Part shown: positions 1-7,526 of the stretch, piece after piece
How positions within the stretch are numbered: position 1 is the first letter of the stretch
Layout of the letters: every line of letters begins with the position of its first letter
NCBI GenBank assembly: GCA_902795725.1
Contig: CADBLY010000086.1
Span: 1-18,476 of the forward strand
DNA from: an uncultured Erysipelotrichaceae bacterium
GTDB lineage: Bacteria; Bacillota_I; Bacilli_A; RF39; UBA660
DNA length: 18,476 nucleotides
Direction of reading: 5' to 3'
Program-made: the position numbers and the translations under genes
Notes under the pieces: model-generated
The model's database searches: none
What the model saw: the letters and a program-made list of their open reading frames with translations, nothing else
What the model was told of the DNA's origin: nothing

Positions 1-315
1 AAACCAAATATGAGATACAGGAGTAGCTAACTCAATATGTCCCATACGTTCACGACGAACTTTAGAACGAGTTACCTCTACTCCACAACGATCACATATA
101 ATATTTTTATATCTTAATCTTTTATATTTTCCACAAGCACATTCAAAATCTTTTGTTGGTCCAAATATTTTTTCGCAGAAAAGTCCATCTCTTTCTGGTC
201 TTAAAGTACGGTAGTTAATGGTTTCTGCCTTTTTAACTTCACCATAACTCCAAGAACGAATTTTCTCAGGTGAGGCAATTCCTATTTTTAATCCTTCGAA
301 ATTATTTACATCCAT
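1..315 (-). CDS. rpoC: DNA-directed RNA polymerase subunit beta', N-terminal part
   Basis: The first 105 codons of the largest RNA polymerase subunit are present; the gene runs off the left edge. The start is the ATG at 315..313, which overlaps the rpoB stop by one base (TAATG), so translation is probably coupled to rpoB. The zinc-ribbon cysteines near the N-terminus are all present at about residues 59, 61, 74 and 77, with the same spacing (2, 13, 3) as in E. coli beta'. The stretch RSWSYGEVKKAETINYRTL and the later RRERMGHIELA are typical of this end of the protein. The catalytic NADFDGD motif lies outside the window. rpoB and rpoC products join alpha dimers to make core RNA polymerase. Identification is secure. 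Confidence 0.98.
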   Translation of the reverse strand, partial: MDVNNFEGLKIGIASPEKIRSWSYGEVKKAETINYRTLRPERDGLFCEKIFGPTKDFECACGKYKRLRYKNIICDRCGVEVTRSKVRRERMGHIELATPVSHIWF

Positions 316-3300
316 TATTCCTCACCTTCCTCTAATTCTTCTTCAATATCCGTATTATCGATTTCATCTTGATAATCTTCTTCTAAATCATCTTCATAGC
401 TTTCAAATACTTCATCATCGGTATCTTGGTCAATTAAATTGGAATTAATATTCTTTTCTTCTTCATCGTTTGATACATCTTCAGTATCAATAGATTCCAA
501 ATCCTTTAATTCTTCAAAGTTACCATATTCATTTAAAACGGTAATATCTAGACCTAAAGCTTGGAACTCTTTAATTAATACTCTAAATGATTCTGGAATA
601 CCAGCACTAGGTAGTGGCATACCTTTAACGATTGATTCGTATACTTTAACACGTCCAACAACGTCATCGGATTTTATTGTCATCATCTCTTGAAGAACAT
701 GAGCAGCACCATAAGCATAAAGTGCCCAAACTTCCATTTCTCCAAATCTTTGACCACCGAATTGAGCTTTACCACCAAGTGGTTGTTGGGTAACTAAACT
801 ATATGGTCCAGTTGATCTAGCGTGTAGTTTATCATCTACCATGTGGTGCAACTTAATCATATACATTACACCAACACTTATTCTATTATCAAATGGTTCT
901 CCTGTACGACCATCATATAGAATAGCTTTTCCATCTTCATCTAATCCTGCTTCTTTTAAAGCATCAAGTATTTCATCTTTTTCAGCTCCACTAAATACTG
1001 GAGTAGCAACATGGATACCTAGTTCTTTAGCTGCTGCACCTAAATGCATCTCTAAAATCTGTCCTAGGTTCATACGAGATGGAACTCCTAGTGGATTAAG
1101 TAAAATATCAATTGGAGTACCATCAGATAGATATGGCATATCTTCACTTGGTAATACTAGTGAAATTACACCTTTGTTACCATGACGACCAGCCATTTTA
1201 TCTCCAACGGTTATTTTACGTTTTTGAGCAATATATACACGGATGATTTTAGATACTCCAGCACCTAACTCATCACTATCTTCTTTAGTAAATATTTTTA
1301 TATCGTGAACGATACCTTCTCCACCATGTGGAACACGTAAAGATGTATCTCTAACTTCACGAGTTTTCTCACCAAAGATAGCATGTAATAATTTTTCTTC
1401 ACTGGTTAATTCAGCCATTCCTTTCGGCGTAACTTTACCAACTAAAATATCATCATCTTTAACTTCAGTACCAATACGAACGATACCAAATTCATCTAAG
1501 TTCTTACGGCTTTCTTCAGATACATTTGGAATATCACGAGTAAACTCTTCTGGTCCTAATTTTGTATCACGACATTCAATTTGATAGTCTTGAATATGAA
1601 TAGATGTATATACATCATCACGAACTAATCTTTCGTTTAAGATAACAGCATCCTCATAGTTATATCCATTAAAGTTCATGAAAGCAACCGTAACGTTTTT
1701 ACCTAGAGCCATTTCACCTAAGTCAGTAGATGGTCCATCGGCAATAACCTGATCTTTCTTTACTTTATCTTTAACTCTAACAATTGGAATTTGATGGTAA
1801 CAAGTACCAGCATTACTTCGTTCATAACCATTTAAATAGTAAGTGTCATTACCACCTTTAGTTTTAACAATAATTTTATTAGCATCAACGTAGTCAACAA
1901 TACCATCAGCCTTAGCAATAACAACAGCTCCACTATCTTTTGCAGATATAGCTTCTATTCCGGTACCTACTAGTGGTGCTTCCGCTTTTAATAAAGGTAT
2001 TGCTTGACGTTGCATGTTAGAACCCATCAATGCACGTTTACCATCATCGTGCTCCAAGAATGGAATTCCAGCAGTTGTAATTGATATTACTTGTTGACTT
2101 GATACGTCAATATAATCAACATCTTTTGATGATATCATGATATTATCTCCACGATATCTAACTGGAACCTGAGCATCAGCAAAACAATTATCATCAGTTA
2201 ATTTTACTGTTGCTTGAGAAATCTTATATTCAAGTTCTTCATCGGCTGTCATATATTTTATTTCATCAGTTAACTTACCGTTTTCAACTTTACGATATGG
2301 AGTCATAATGAAACCATAATCATCCACTTTAGCATAACTAGCAAGTGCTGTAATAAGCCCGATATTTGGTCCTTCTGGTGACTCAACTGGACATAATCTT
2401 CCGTAGTGTGATGAGTTAACGTCACGAACGTCCATACCTGCTCTATCTCTTGATAAACCACCAGGTCCTAAAGAAGATAAACGTCTTTTATTTGCTAACT
2501 CAGCTACTGGGTTAGTTTGATCCATGAATTGTGATAATTGACTTGAACCAAAGAACTCTTTAATAGCTGCTGTTAGTGGTCTAATATTAATTAATGTTTT
2601 AGGTGTTACTTCATCTAATTCTTGCGTACTCATACGATCTCTTATTACTCTTTCCATACGAGTTACACCAACTCTAAACTGATTTTGTAACAATTCTCCT
2701 ACTTGACGTACACGTCTATTAGATAAGTGGTCAATTTCATCAAATGAACCAATACCTTCATGTAAATTTAAGTAGTATGATACTGATGCATATACATCAG
2801 AAATAGTAAGTCTTTTTAGATCAACTGTTTGATCATTACCAATGATTTTAACAATCTTTTCTGGATTCTTTTTAGAATATACTTTAATTATTTGAACTTT
2901 ATTATAAGTATCTAGTTCTTCATTGATTAATGCTTCAACTACACCATAACCATTTTCTAAATATGGTTTTAATGTATTTAATATGTCTTTATCAACAACA
3001 GTATCTTTAGCTACGATAACTTTTCCATCAACATTAATATCTTCAGCTAATTTACATCCTAATAAACGATCAGTTACATTTAATTTTTTATTAAATTTAT
3101 AACGTCCTACTTTAGCTAAGTCATATCTAAATGAATCAAAAAATCTTGATATTAATTGGTTTTTCGCACTATCTAGTGTGGAAGGTTCTCCTGGTCTTAA
3201 CTTTGAATGAATATCAATTAATGATTCATCAGTGTTTTTATTAGTATCTTTTTCAATTGTTTTTAAGATATATTCATCTTCATCAAATAAATCAACAATA

Positions 3301-3920
3301 TCTGCATCACTAGATAAACCTAAAGCACGTAAGAATGTTGTAATAGGTACTTTTCTTGTTCTATCAATACGACAATAAATTACATCCCTAGCATCTGTTT
3401 CATACTCTAACCATGTTCCACGGGTAGGAATAATTTGTGATGTAATGATTTCTTTACCATTTTTCTTATCAATTTCTTTGGCATAATAAGCACTAGGTGA
3501 ACGAACTAGTTGTGATACAATAACACGTTCTGCTCCGTTTATTATAAATGTACCAGTTTCGGTCATAATTGGCATGTCACCTAAGTATATTTCTTGTTCT
3601 TTAACTTCTCCAGTTTCTTGATTAAATAATCTAGCATCTACTTTTAAAGGTGCGGCATAGGTTGCATATCTATCTTTGCATCCTTTAATAGAATATCTAG
3701 GTTCTTCAAACCTATAGTTTCCAAATTCAAGCATTAAATTTCCAGTAAAGCTTTCCACTGGAAAAATATCATCAAATACTTCTTGAATTCCTTCTGTCAT
3801 AAACCAGTCATATGACTTTTTTTGTATCTCTAGTAAGTTGTTTAATTCGATTGCATCTTTTGTTTTAGCATAACTTCTTCTTTCGCGGTAATCCCCAAAT
3901 TTTTTAACTGTATAAGCCAC
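315..3920 (-). CDS. rpoB: DNA-directed RNA polymerase subunit beta
   Basis: About 1201 residues, forming one half of the RNA polymerase active-site cleft. Visible motifs include the rifampicin-pocket segment GSSQLSQFMDQ followed by NKRRLSSLGPGGLSRDRAG, then CPVESPEGPNIGLI, and the C-terminal KMAGRHGNKGVIS. The protein ends in a strongly acidic tail of about 75 residues, as in Bacillus. I chose the GTG at 3920..3918: it follows a GGGGTGA ribosome-binding site by a few bases and gives MAYTVKKFGDYRERRSYAK, which aligns with the start of other Firmicutes beta subunits. An upstream in-frame ATG at 3956 has no ribosome-binding site and lies in a hairpin arm. The position equal to E. coli H526 is Asn here (codon 2490..2492), a substitution linked to rifampicin resistance. 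rpoC follows with a one-base overlap. Confidence 0.98.
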   Translation of the reverse strand: MAYTVKKFGDYRERRSYAKTKDAIELNNLLEIQKKSYDWFMTEGIQEVFDDIFPVESFTGNLMLEFGNYRFEEPRYSIKGCKDRYATYAAPLKVDARLFNQETGEVKEQEIYLGDMPIMTETGTFIINGAERVIVSQLVRSPSAYYAKEIDKKNGKEIITSQIIPTRGTWLEYETDARDVIYCRIDRTRKVPITTFLRALGLSSDADIVDLFDEDEYILKTIEKDTNKNTDESLIDIHSKLRPGEPSTLDSAKNQLISRFFDSFRYDLAKVGRYKFNKKLNVTDRLLGCKLAEDINVDGKVIVAKDTVVDKDILNTLKPYLENGYGVVEALINEELDTYNKVQIIKVYSKKNPEKIVKIIGNDQTVDLKRLTISDVYASVSYYLNLHEGIGSFDEIDHLSNRRVRQVGELLQNQFRVGVTRMERVIRDRMSTQELDEVTPKTLINIRPLTAAIKEFFGSSQLSQFMDQTNPVAELANKRRLSSLGPGGLSRDRAGMDVRDVNSSHYGRLCPVESPEGPNIGLITALASYAKVDDYGFIMTPYRKVENGKLTDEIKYMTADEELEYKISQATVKLTDDNCFADAQVPVRYRGDNIMISSKDVDYIDVSSQQVISITTAGIPFLEHDDGKRALMGSNMQRQAIPLLKAEAPLVGTGIEAISAKDSGAVVIAKADGIVDYVDANKIIVKTKGGNDTYYLNGYERSNAGTCYHQIPIVRVKDKVKKDQVIADGPSTDLGEMALGKNVTVAFMNFNGYNYEDAVILNERLVRDDVYTSIHIQDYQIECRDTKLGPEEFTRDIPNVSEESRKNLDEFGIVRIGTEVKDDDILVGKVTPKGMAELTSEEKLLHAIFGEKTREVRDTSLRVPHGGEGIVHDIKIFTKEDSDELGAGVSKIIRVYIAQKRKITVGDKMAGRHGNKGVISLVLPSEDMPYLSDGTPIDILLNPLGVPSRMNLGQILEMHLGAAAKELGIHVATPVFSGAEKDEILDALKEAGLDEDGKAILYDGRTGEPFDNRISVGVMYMIKLHHMVDDKLHARSTGPYSLVTQQPLGGKAQFGGQRFGEMEVWALYAYGAAHVLQEMMTIKSDDVVGRVKVYESIVKGMPLPSAGIPESFRVLIKEFQALGLDITVLNEYGNFEELKDLESIDTEDVSNDEEEKNINSNLIDQDTDDEVFESYEDDLEEDYQDEIDNTDIEEELEEGEE

Positions 3921-3952
3921 TTTTTCACCCCAATAACTAAATTTTTTCGTAA

Positions 3953-3978
3953 ACATATATTAGCAGAAATATATATGT
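3953..3978 (-). promoter_or_regulatory. rpoB leader hairpin
   Basis: The short rpoB leader holds a perfect 8-bp inverted repeat, ACATATAT/ATATATGT, with a 10-nt loop. It begins about 6 nt after the predicted transcription start. The upstream in-frame ATG at 3956 lies inside its 3' arm, which argues against that ATG being the start. The stem is AT-only and not followed by a U-run, so it is not a terminator; 5'-end protection or a start-site mask are both possible. Confidence 0.5.
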
Positions 3979-3990
3979 CGCCAATTTAAG

Positions 3991-4019
3991 ATTTTAGCAC
4001 TCTTTTGTAAATATGTCAA
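3991..4019 (-). promoter_or_regulatory. Promoter for rpoB-rpoC
   Basis: A consensus -35 box TTGACA (4019..4014) and -10 box TAAAAT (3996..3991) are separated by 17 bp, with TGC directly before the -10 (extended -10). The -35 box overlaps the TGA stop of rsmC. Predicted +1 is about 3984. This gives rpoBC a promoter of its own, beside any read-through from the rplJ operon. Confidence 0.85.
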
Positions 4020-4597
4020 GGTTTTTGACAATCAATTACAAAAAATCCCTTATTTTTTTTAATATTTGACACTTTATATTCACTGTTTAATAATTTCATT
4101 AAACTTTTAGCCCCCTGATCTTTATGAATAACAAAGATTAAGTGTCCAGATGCCTTTAAATATTGTTGTGCTTCAAATAATATTTTATATAATATAACCT
4201 TTCCTACTCTTATCGGAGGATTAGTAATAATATAGTCATACTTTTTATCGATATTATTATAAATATCACTTTCAAAGATATTAACATCAACATCATTTAA
4301 TATGCTGTTCTTTTTTGATAAGTTTAATGCTCTATCATTTATATCTACCATATCAACATTACAATCAAAGGTACTTTTAAGATAAATACCAATCGGCCCA
4401 TAACCACATCCAAAATCTAGGATATCACCACTCACACTCTCAATACTTTCTAGTAATGTTCTTGTGCCAAAATCTAAATAGTTTTTTGAAAAAACATTAT
4501 TATCAGTATAAAATTCATAATATTTATCTTTTATTTTTACTTTAATCTTTTTTTCATTACTTTCTACATCATTTTTTTTATCGAAGTAATAAGCCAT
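4016..4597 (-). CDS. rsmC: Class I SAM-dependent methyltransferase, RsmC/YbxB family
   Basis: 193 residues, close to Bacillus YbxB. The SAM-binding motif I is LDFGCGYGPIG at about 60-70 and the catalytic motif IV is TNPPIRVGK at about 125-133; NPP followed by an aromatic or Ile is typical of N2-guanine/adenine methyltransferases. RsmC of E. coli methylates 16S rRNA G1207, and the short single-domain Firmicutes form is placed in the same family; the substrate here is inferred. Position between rplL and rpoB is the normal place for ybxB. The ribosome-binding site (GGGTGAG) lies in the last codons of an upstream ORF6N remnant, 3 nt from the ATG, so the remnant's tail now serves as this gene's leader. 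The stop is TGA. Confidence 0.9.
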   Translation of the reverse strand: MAYYFDKKNDVESNEKKIKVKIKDKYYEFYTDNNVFSKNYLDFGTRTLLESIESVSGDILDFGCGYGPIGIYLKSTFDCNVDMVDINDRALNLSKKNSILNDVDVNIFESDIYNNIDKKYDYIITNPPIRVGKVILYKILFEAQQYLKASGHLIFVIHKDQGAKSLMKLLNSEYKVSNIKKNKGFFVIDCQKP

Positions 4598-4600
4598 ATC

Positions 4601-5344
4601 TCACCCTACTTTACTGCATATTTTTTTTACTCTATTAATCAAAGCTTCACATATTTCTAAATCACCAACCAAGGTAATTGAGAATGTTTTATATCCAATA
4701 CGATTAATACTTGCTCCACAATGATATATCTTGTTCGGTTAATAAATTATTTGATTTAGTAATTATAGTCACATTTATCTTTATTCTTTTTACAATATCA
4801 AGTATTGTATTGTCAGCATATCCATCTATAATAATTAATTCTTTCTTTATCTCTTTAAATATTTCCACTATTTTAGAATAAGCATCATATATTTGACTAT
4901 TAAAATATATTTCATGATTTTTTCTTTTTATTTCTAATTGTTCAAAAGTTGCTTGTAATATTTTTATTTTATTATCATGATCAAGCATTTTTGTTTCAAT
5001 ATTAGATAATTTATACTCGTTATCACCGATATAATGTCGCATTACAGTATTGTGGCAAGCATAGCAACACCTTGTTCTGTGAATGCGGTATGGCCTTTTC
5101 TAGCTCCACCTTTAGAAGTCAAATTTTTTGACTTCTAAACATTAAATTCTTTTTCAGTAACTCTAAATACAAATCTATCTGGAAATTTATTTAGATTATT
5201 CTTTACCGCTTGGTTTATTTCTTTAGTGCCATTTTTACATCCATAAAGTCTCGCCAAATCCGAATCAAGCATCACTTGTTTTCCACGTATTTCATAAATT
5301 AAATTTTCTATTTTGGTGTTTTCTATATTAATAATGTCATTCAC
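4601..5344 (-). pseudogene. Decayed ORF6N-domain protein gene
   Basis: Four pieces of one protein lie in order but in broken frames. Piece 1 (5344..5135) has an intact ribosome-binding site (AGGAGG) and reads as an ORF6N DNA-binding domain, including RGKQVMLDSDLARLYG and NKFPDRFVFRVTEKEF; a TAG stop then interrupts it. Piece 2 (5134..5045) continues in the same frame, with GGARKGHTAFTEQGVAML, and stops at TAA. Piece 3 (5042..4704) restarts out of frame at MRHYI and holds the C-terminal region (EIYFNSQIYDAYS, ELIIIDGYAD). Piece 4 (4726..4601) is again in another frame and encodes YHCGASINRIGYKTFS to a TGA. At least one nonsense change and two deletions with frame loss explain this. ORF6N proteins are common in phages and mobile islands. 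Family assignment rests on memory of full-length relatives. Confidence 0.88.
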
Positions 5345-5376
5345 TTTAACCTCCTGAGCTACATTGATGAATAAAT

Positions 5377-5925
5377 TTAATTTAATACTTTTTGTTTATC
5401 TTTATTTTCATAAAAAGAAAATTCATAGACACTTTTTATATCATTTAAAATTTCTTTTTGCTCTTCTGGCGTATACCACTCTTGAACTTTATTAAAATTA
5501 ACTAAATAATCTTCAATATTATCGCTTCTTTTAATTAAAGTAGCTACATCTAAAACATCATATTTTTTATTACCTATTGCTGTTTCATTATACATATTAG
5601 TATTATTATCAATCGTATCATAGCTATATATAACAGTACCTTTATCTACTTTTTTAGTTTTTTTACACATATATATATCAGTTAAGTATCCAATTTGTAT
5701 TTCTAATAATTCACAATTAGTCATTTCTTCATAACTTAAATCATGATTTTTCTTATGTTTTTCTAATTGGTAATTATTTTCTTCAATTCTTGATTTAACT
5801 AATCCACAGCCAATAATTGATGCAGACATAAGAGTAGTAAGACTTACCAAAGTTACAACATCACGTTTAAATGATTTTTTATTATTCAATCGTTTATCCA
5901 CATATTTTAATTTATATTTACTCAT
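5377..5925 (-). CDS. Small secreted or membrane-anchored protein, likely lipoprotein
   Basis: 182 residues; no family recognised. A long charged N-region (about 22 residues, rich in Lys/Arg) precedes one hydrophobic segment, VVTLVSLTTLMSASIIGC, ending in a Cys at 40 that could be a lipobox (I-I-G-C), though the N-region is unusually long for one. The rest is hydrophilic and would lie outside the cell. The C-terminal part (IEDYLVNFNKVQEWYTPEE, then ILNDIKSVYEF) resembles the end of the upstream lipoprotein, so the two are probably diverged paralogues. A good ribosome-binding site (AGGAGG) lies 7 nt before the ATG, and only 11 nt separate it from the upstream gene. It is an insert relative to the usual rplL-rsmC-rpoB order. 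Function unknown. Confidence 0.75.
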   Translation of the reverse strand: MSKYKLKYVDKRLNNKKSFKRDVVTLVSLTTLMSASIIGCGLVKSRIEENNYQLEKHKKNHDLSYEEMTNCELLEIQIGYLTDIYMCKKTKKVDKGTVIYSYDTIDNNTNMYNETAIGNKKYDVLDVATLIKRSDNIEDYLVNFNKVQEWYTPEEQKEILNDIKSVYEFSFYENKDKQKVLN

Positions 5926-5936
5926 TCTAAAACCTC

Positions 5937-6413
5937 CTATTTTTTTACTAATGATTTATTCTTAGTATCAGTATAATAATCTTGTTTAATCCTTTTAAAT
6001 AATAATTCTAAATCTGTTTTACTATATTTATCTTTTAACATATTATAAGAAATTAAATATTTTTCTATCGGTTCATGTGATATTAATTCTAAACCTTCAA
6101 TTTTATTGATTCCTTTATCATCATATATAATCTTATCAGTAAAGACATCTGTACAATAATATAACGTTACCCGGCCATCATATTTCGCCTTTCCTAAATA
6201 AGTAACTTCCTTGTCTTTTATCCTTAAAACTATTATTTCCAATTGACTAACATCATTATAACTATATAATTTATCTTTATCCAAATGAACATTACCATCT
6301 TCTTCTGTTATATAAGAATAGTTTGAACAAGATGTTAAAACAAGTGGTGTGGATAACATTATTCCACCCATTAATCCAGCAATTAATCTTTTATTAATAT
6401 TATTAATTTTCAT
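5937..6413 (-). CDS. Small lipoprotein of unknown function
   Basis: 158 residues. A typical lipoprotein signal is present: a short basic N-region (KINNINKR), a hydrophobic core and lipobox LTSC with the acceptor Cys at 29, so the mature protein is predicted to be lipid-anchored on the outer face of the membrane. The mature part is hydrophilic, with no motif I recognise; its end (IEKYLISYNMLKDKYSKTDLE, followed by LLFKRIKQDYY) matches the pattern of the downstream gene. The ribosome-binding site AAGGGAG precedes the ATG by about 4 nt. It follows rplL and a hairpin at 6442..6466, so expression may be by partial read-through from the ribosomal protein operon. I see no convincing promoter of its own. 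Confidence 0.8.
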   Translation of the reverse strand: MKINNINKRLIAGLMGGIMLSTPLVLTSCSNYSYITEEDGNVHLDKDKLYSYNDVSQLEIIVLRIKDKEVTYLGKAKYDGRVTLYYCTDVFTDKIIYDDKGINKIEGLELISHEPIEKYLISYNMLKDKYSKTDLELLFKRIKQDYYTDTKNKSLVKK

Positions 6414-6441
6414 TAAACTCCCTTACTTTCAAAGACACTGA

Positions 6442-6466
6442 AAGCCCATACAAATTGTATAGGCTT
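6442..6466 (-). terminator. Hairpin after rplL, possible attenuator
   Basis: An inverted repeat of about 10-12 bp (AAGCCTATACAA with TTGTATGGGCTT, one G-U pair) starts 18 nt after the rplL stop. The following tract, TCAGTGTCTTT, is only moderately U-rich, so this is a weak or partial terminator. It would let ribosomal protein mRNA outnumber the downstream lipoprotein, rsmC and rpoB messages. Confidence 0.5.
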
Positions 6467-6483
6467 AACAGTTTTAAATTTAA

Positions 6484-6852
6484 TTATTTTAATTCGATAG
6501 TTGCGCCAGCTTCTTCGAATTTAGCTTTTAATTCATTTGCTTCATCGCTAGAAGCTTTTTCTTTAATTACTCCACCGTTGTCAGCGATTGCTTTAGCATC
6601 TCCTAATCCTAAGCCAGTAACTTCTTTGATTAATTTGATAACAGCTATTTTATTAGCACCACAACTTGCTAATACAACATCTTGTGAACTTGGTCCTTGT
6701 TCCTGAGCATCAGCAGCTGGAGCAGCAGCAACAGCAACAGCAGATGGATCAACACCAAATTCCTCCTTCATTAAATCTACAACTTCTTTGATTTCTAAAA
6801 GAGTCATTTCTTTTAGTGAATCAATAATTTCTTGTGCACTTAGTTTTGCCAT
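6484..6852 (-). CDS. rplL: 50S ribosomal protein L7/L12
   Basis: 122 residues. The N-terminal dimerisation domain (about 1-34, KLSAQEIIDSLKEMTLLEI) is followed by an Ala-rich hinge (about 40-52) and the C-terminal domain with the factor-binding GANKIAVIKLIKEVTGLGLG. L12 dimers bind L10 on the ribosomal stalk and recruit translation GTPases. The start of the C-terminal domain differs from the common EKTEFDVVL, reading QGPSSQDVVLASCGANK, and the usual Pro-Lys patch before the last helix reads NGGVIKEKASSDEA. These are lineage differences in an intact protein. It follows rplJ by 19 nt, with an AAGGAGAG ribosome-binding site. Confidence 0.98.
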   Translation of the reverse strand: MAKLSAQEIIDSLKEMTLLEIKEVVDLMKEEFGVDPSAVAVAAAPAADAQEQGPSSQDVVLASCGANKIAVIKLIKEVTGLGLGDAKAIADNGGVIKEKASSDEANELKAKFEEAGATIELK

Positions 6853-6871
6853 AATATATCTCTCCTTTCAA

Positions 6872-7366
6872 TTAATTTTCTTCTAAATTTTTACTATGTA
6901 AATCTAAGCAGATTGCAAAATCTCTTGCAATACCCATAAGACCACTTGCAAACATTGTAAGTAATCCTTCTCTTGATGGAATAGTAGCTAGTTTGTTCAA
7001 TTCATCTAATTCTGTTATTTTTCCATCAACAATTCCTATCTTCATTTCTAAGTTAGGATGTTTCTTTATAAAAGTACTTACAGCTTTAATTGGTTCAATC
7101 ATATCTTTACCAAAAGCTACAACTTTAGGGCCATTTAAATGTTCTTCTAAATCAATATCTAAAGTTTTTAAAGCTCTATTAACTAAAGTATTTTTATAAA
7201 TTTTTAATTCTGAATCACTTTCTTTTAACATTCTTCTAAGTTCCATAGTCTCATCTACTGATAAACCATGATTTTCTAAGAAGATAAAAGCTGTTGATTC
7301 TTTAACATTATTAGTTATTTCATCAATAATAACTTGTTTTTGTTCTAATATCTTTGGATTTGCCAT
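6872..7366 (-). CDS. rplJ: 50S ribosomal protein L10
   Basis: 164 residues, normal length. The N-terminal rRNA-binding domain is visible (KVVAFGKDMIEPIKAVSTF, and before it LKIYKNTLVNRAL), then a C-terminal helix (GLLTMFASGLMGIARDF) that carries L12 dimers. L10 with L12 forms the stalk and in many bacteria also binds its own mRNA leader. Here the leader at 7394..7489 has the parts for that control. The start ATG has an AAGGAGG ribosome-binding site about 7 nt upstream. First gene of the rplJ-rplL unit. Confidence 0.98.
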   Translation of the reverse strand: MANPKILEQKQVIIDEITNNVKESTAFIFLENHGLSVDETMELRRMLKESDSELKIYKNTLVNRALKTLDIDLEEHLNGPKVVAFGKDMIEPIKAVSTFIKKHPNLEMKIGIVDGKITELDELNKLATIPSREGLLTMFASGLMGIARDFAICLDLHSKNLEEN

Positions 7367-7393
7367 ATTACACCTCCTTAAAACTATACCGAT

Positions 7394-7418
7394 AAAAAAA
7401 CCCCCACTTACCGTAGGG
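7394..7418 (-). terminator. Attenuator terminator in the rplJ leader
   Basis: A 6-bp stem CCCTAC/GTGGGG (one U-G pair) with a 5-nt loop is followed by one G and seven U, about 30 nt before the rplJ start. This is an intrinsic terminator inside a leader. Its 5' arm and loop (CTACGGTA, 7416..7409) can instead pair with an upstream segment, see the L10 leader entry. Confidence 0.82.
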
Positions 7419-7489
7419 ACTTTGAGTTTTATTTTTCCCTCGGTAGGTCTTACATTTGCCTACTGTCTACGGTATATTTTCTCCAACTA
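7394..7489 (-). promoter_or_regulatory. L10 leader of the rplJ-rplL operon
   Basis: The untranslated leader can form two exclusive structures. TACCGTAG (7474..7467) is an exact 8-nt complement of CTACGGTA (7416..7409), closing a domain that contains a GTAGG/CCTAC hairpin (7463..7443). If this long-range stem forms, the terminator at 7394..7418 cannot. Autogenous control by L10-L12 binding to such a leader is established in Firmicutes (Rfam L10_leader). The match to that family is from position and architecture; a covariance search would settle it. Confidence 0.82.
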
Positions 7490-7495
7490 GTGCTA

Positions 7496-7524
7496 ATTAT
7501 AACACATTGTTATTAATTTGTAAA
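7496..7524 (-). promoter_or_regulatory. Promoter for rplJ-rplL
   Basis: TTTACA (7524..7519), 17 bp, TATAAT (7501..7496), with TGT directly before the -10. The -35 box begins 3 nt after the rplA stop. Predicted +1 is about 7489, giving a leader of about 120 nt. Confidence 0.88.
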
Positions 7525-7526
7525 TA

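Noticed and set aside
6414..6483. A separate promoter for the lipoprotein pair
   Set aside because: A TATACAAT stretch lies in the hairpin arm, but no -35 box fits at 16-18 bp, so read-through from rplJ-rplL is the simpler reading.
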